NCBI GenBank assembly: GCA_003477345.1
Contig: DMTG01000309.1
Span: 1-6,324, forward strand
DNA length: 6,324 bases
DNA from: Succinivibrionaceae bacterium
GTDB taxonomy: Bacteria > Pseudomonadota > Gammaproteobacteria > Enterobacterales > Succinivibrionaceae
Direction: 5' to 3'
The translations under genes were made by a program, and so were the position numbers. Shown here in pieces: positions 6,252 to 6,324 of this stretch. Every line of letters begins with the position of its first letter. The stretch's first letter is position 1. Below the pieces are notes generated by a model, which worked only from the letters and a program-made list of their open reading frames with translations, made no database searches and was not told where the DNA came from.

Positions 6252-6278
6252 CAGCGCATATCCAGACTGGCTGCTACC
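6231..6278 (-). terminator. Candidate terminator for a minus-strand gene beyond the window
   Basis: Arms 6247-6255 and 6270-6278 form a 9-bp stem with one mismatch around a 14-base loop. On the minus strand the stem is followed by ACTTTTTCTTTTC, a T-rich tract, whereas on the plus strand no T-run follows. It therefore reads better as a terminator for a convergent gene to the right, overlapping the last codons of the membrane-protein gene. Confidence 0.3.
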
Positions 6279-6324
6279 TCTCTAATTTACATTTCCTCTT
6301 CATTGACTTCCTCCTCTTGCTAAA
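6252..6324. other. Right edge: possible 3' end of a convergent minus-strand gene
   Basis: No gene can be assigned in 73 bases. Two minus-strand frames are open from the edge: one ends at 6274 (FSKRRKSMKRKCKLER then stop) and one at 6300 (LARGGSQ then stop). Either could be the C-terminus of an incoming gene. A perfect AGGAGG (complement of 6310-6315) six bases before an ATG at 6303 opens only a 9-codon frame. Confidence 0.25.

Noticed and set aside
6274..6303. Nine-codon minus-strand frame behind a perfect AGGAGG
   Set aside because: MKRKCKLER is too short to support as a gene and has no regulatory hallmark; the AGGAGG may simply be Arg or Gly codons of an incoming gene's end.

Overview
The window looks like ordinary chromosomal DNA from a gammaproteobacterium. 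The strongest evidence is the tandem pair rlmKL-uup on the minus strand, with the two reading frames overlapping by ATGA. RlmKL is the fused two-methyltransferase 23S rRNA enzyme typical of Gammaproteobacteria, and the same gene order is known from E. coli (rlmL-uup). A divergent iron-type alcohol dehydrogenase resembling fermentative 4-hydroxybutyrate dehydrogenases, together with AT-rich intergenic DNA, suggests an anaerobic, perhaps gut-associated lineage such as Succinivibrionaceae (Aeromonadales). That placement is inference and is not proven by the sequence.

Layout, left to right. Positions 1-530 (minus) hold the N-terminal third of uup, an ABC-F ATPase, cut by the window edge. Positions 527-3229 (minus) hold rlmKL, whose two methyltransferase halves are complete but which carries an unusual Arg/Ser-rich C-terminal tail of about 185 residues. 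Positions 3230-3542 are an AT-rich divergent intergenic region with a likely extended -10 promoter for rlmKL. Positions 3543-4664 (plus) encode an iron-type alcohol dehydrogenase in which one expected metal-binding His is Asn. A strong hairpin-plus-T-run terminator follows at 4689-4722. Positions 4729-5148 (minus, convergent) encode an unrecognised, very acidic 139-residue protein. Positions 5149-5486 are a gene-free stretch with direct repeats, a 14-bp palindrome and candidate promoters. Positions 5487-6251 (plus) encode a 254-residue protein with one N-terminal membrane segment and a helical, probably cytoplasmic body ending in KKKW. The last 70 bases hold a hairpin that reads best as a terminator for a minus-strand gene lying beyond the window.

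Only rlmKL and uup have a clear link: 23S rRNA modification plus a ribosome-associated ATPase, probably co-transcribed and translationally coupled. The other three genes stand as separate units. I found no mobile element, CRISPR array, tRNA, rRNA or obvious defence system. The points most worth a second look are the disordered Arg/Ser tail on RlmKL and the altered metal site of the dehydrogenase.
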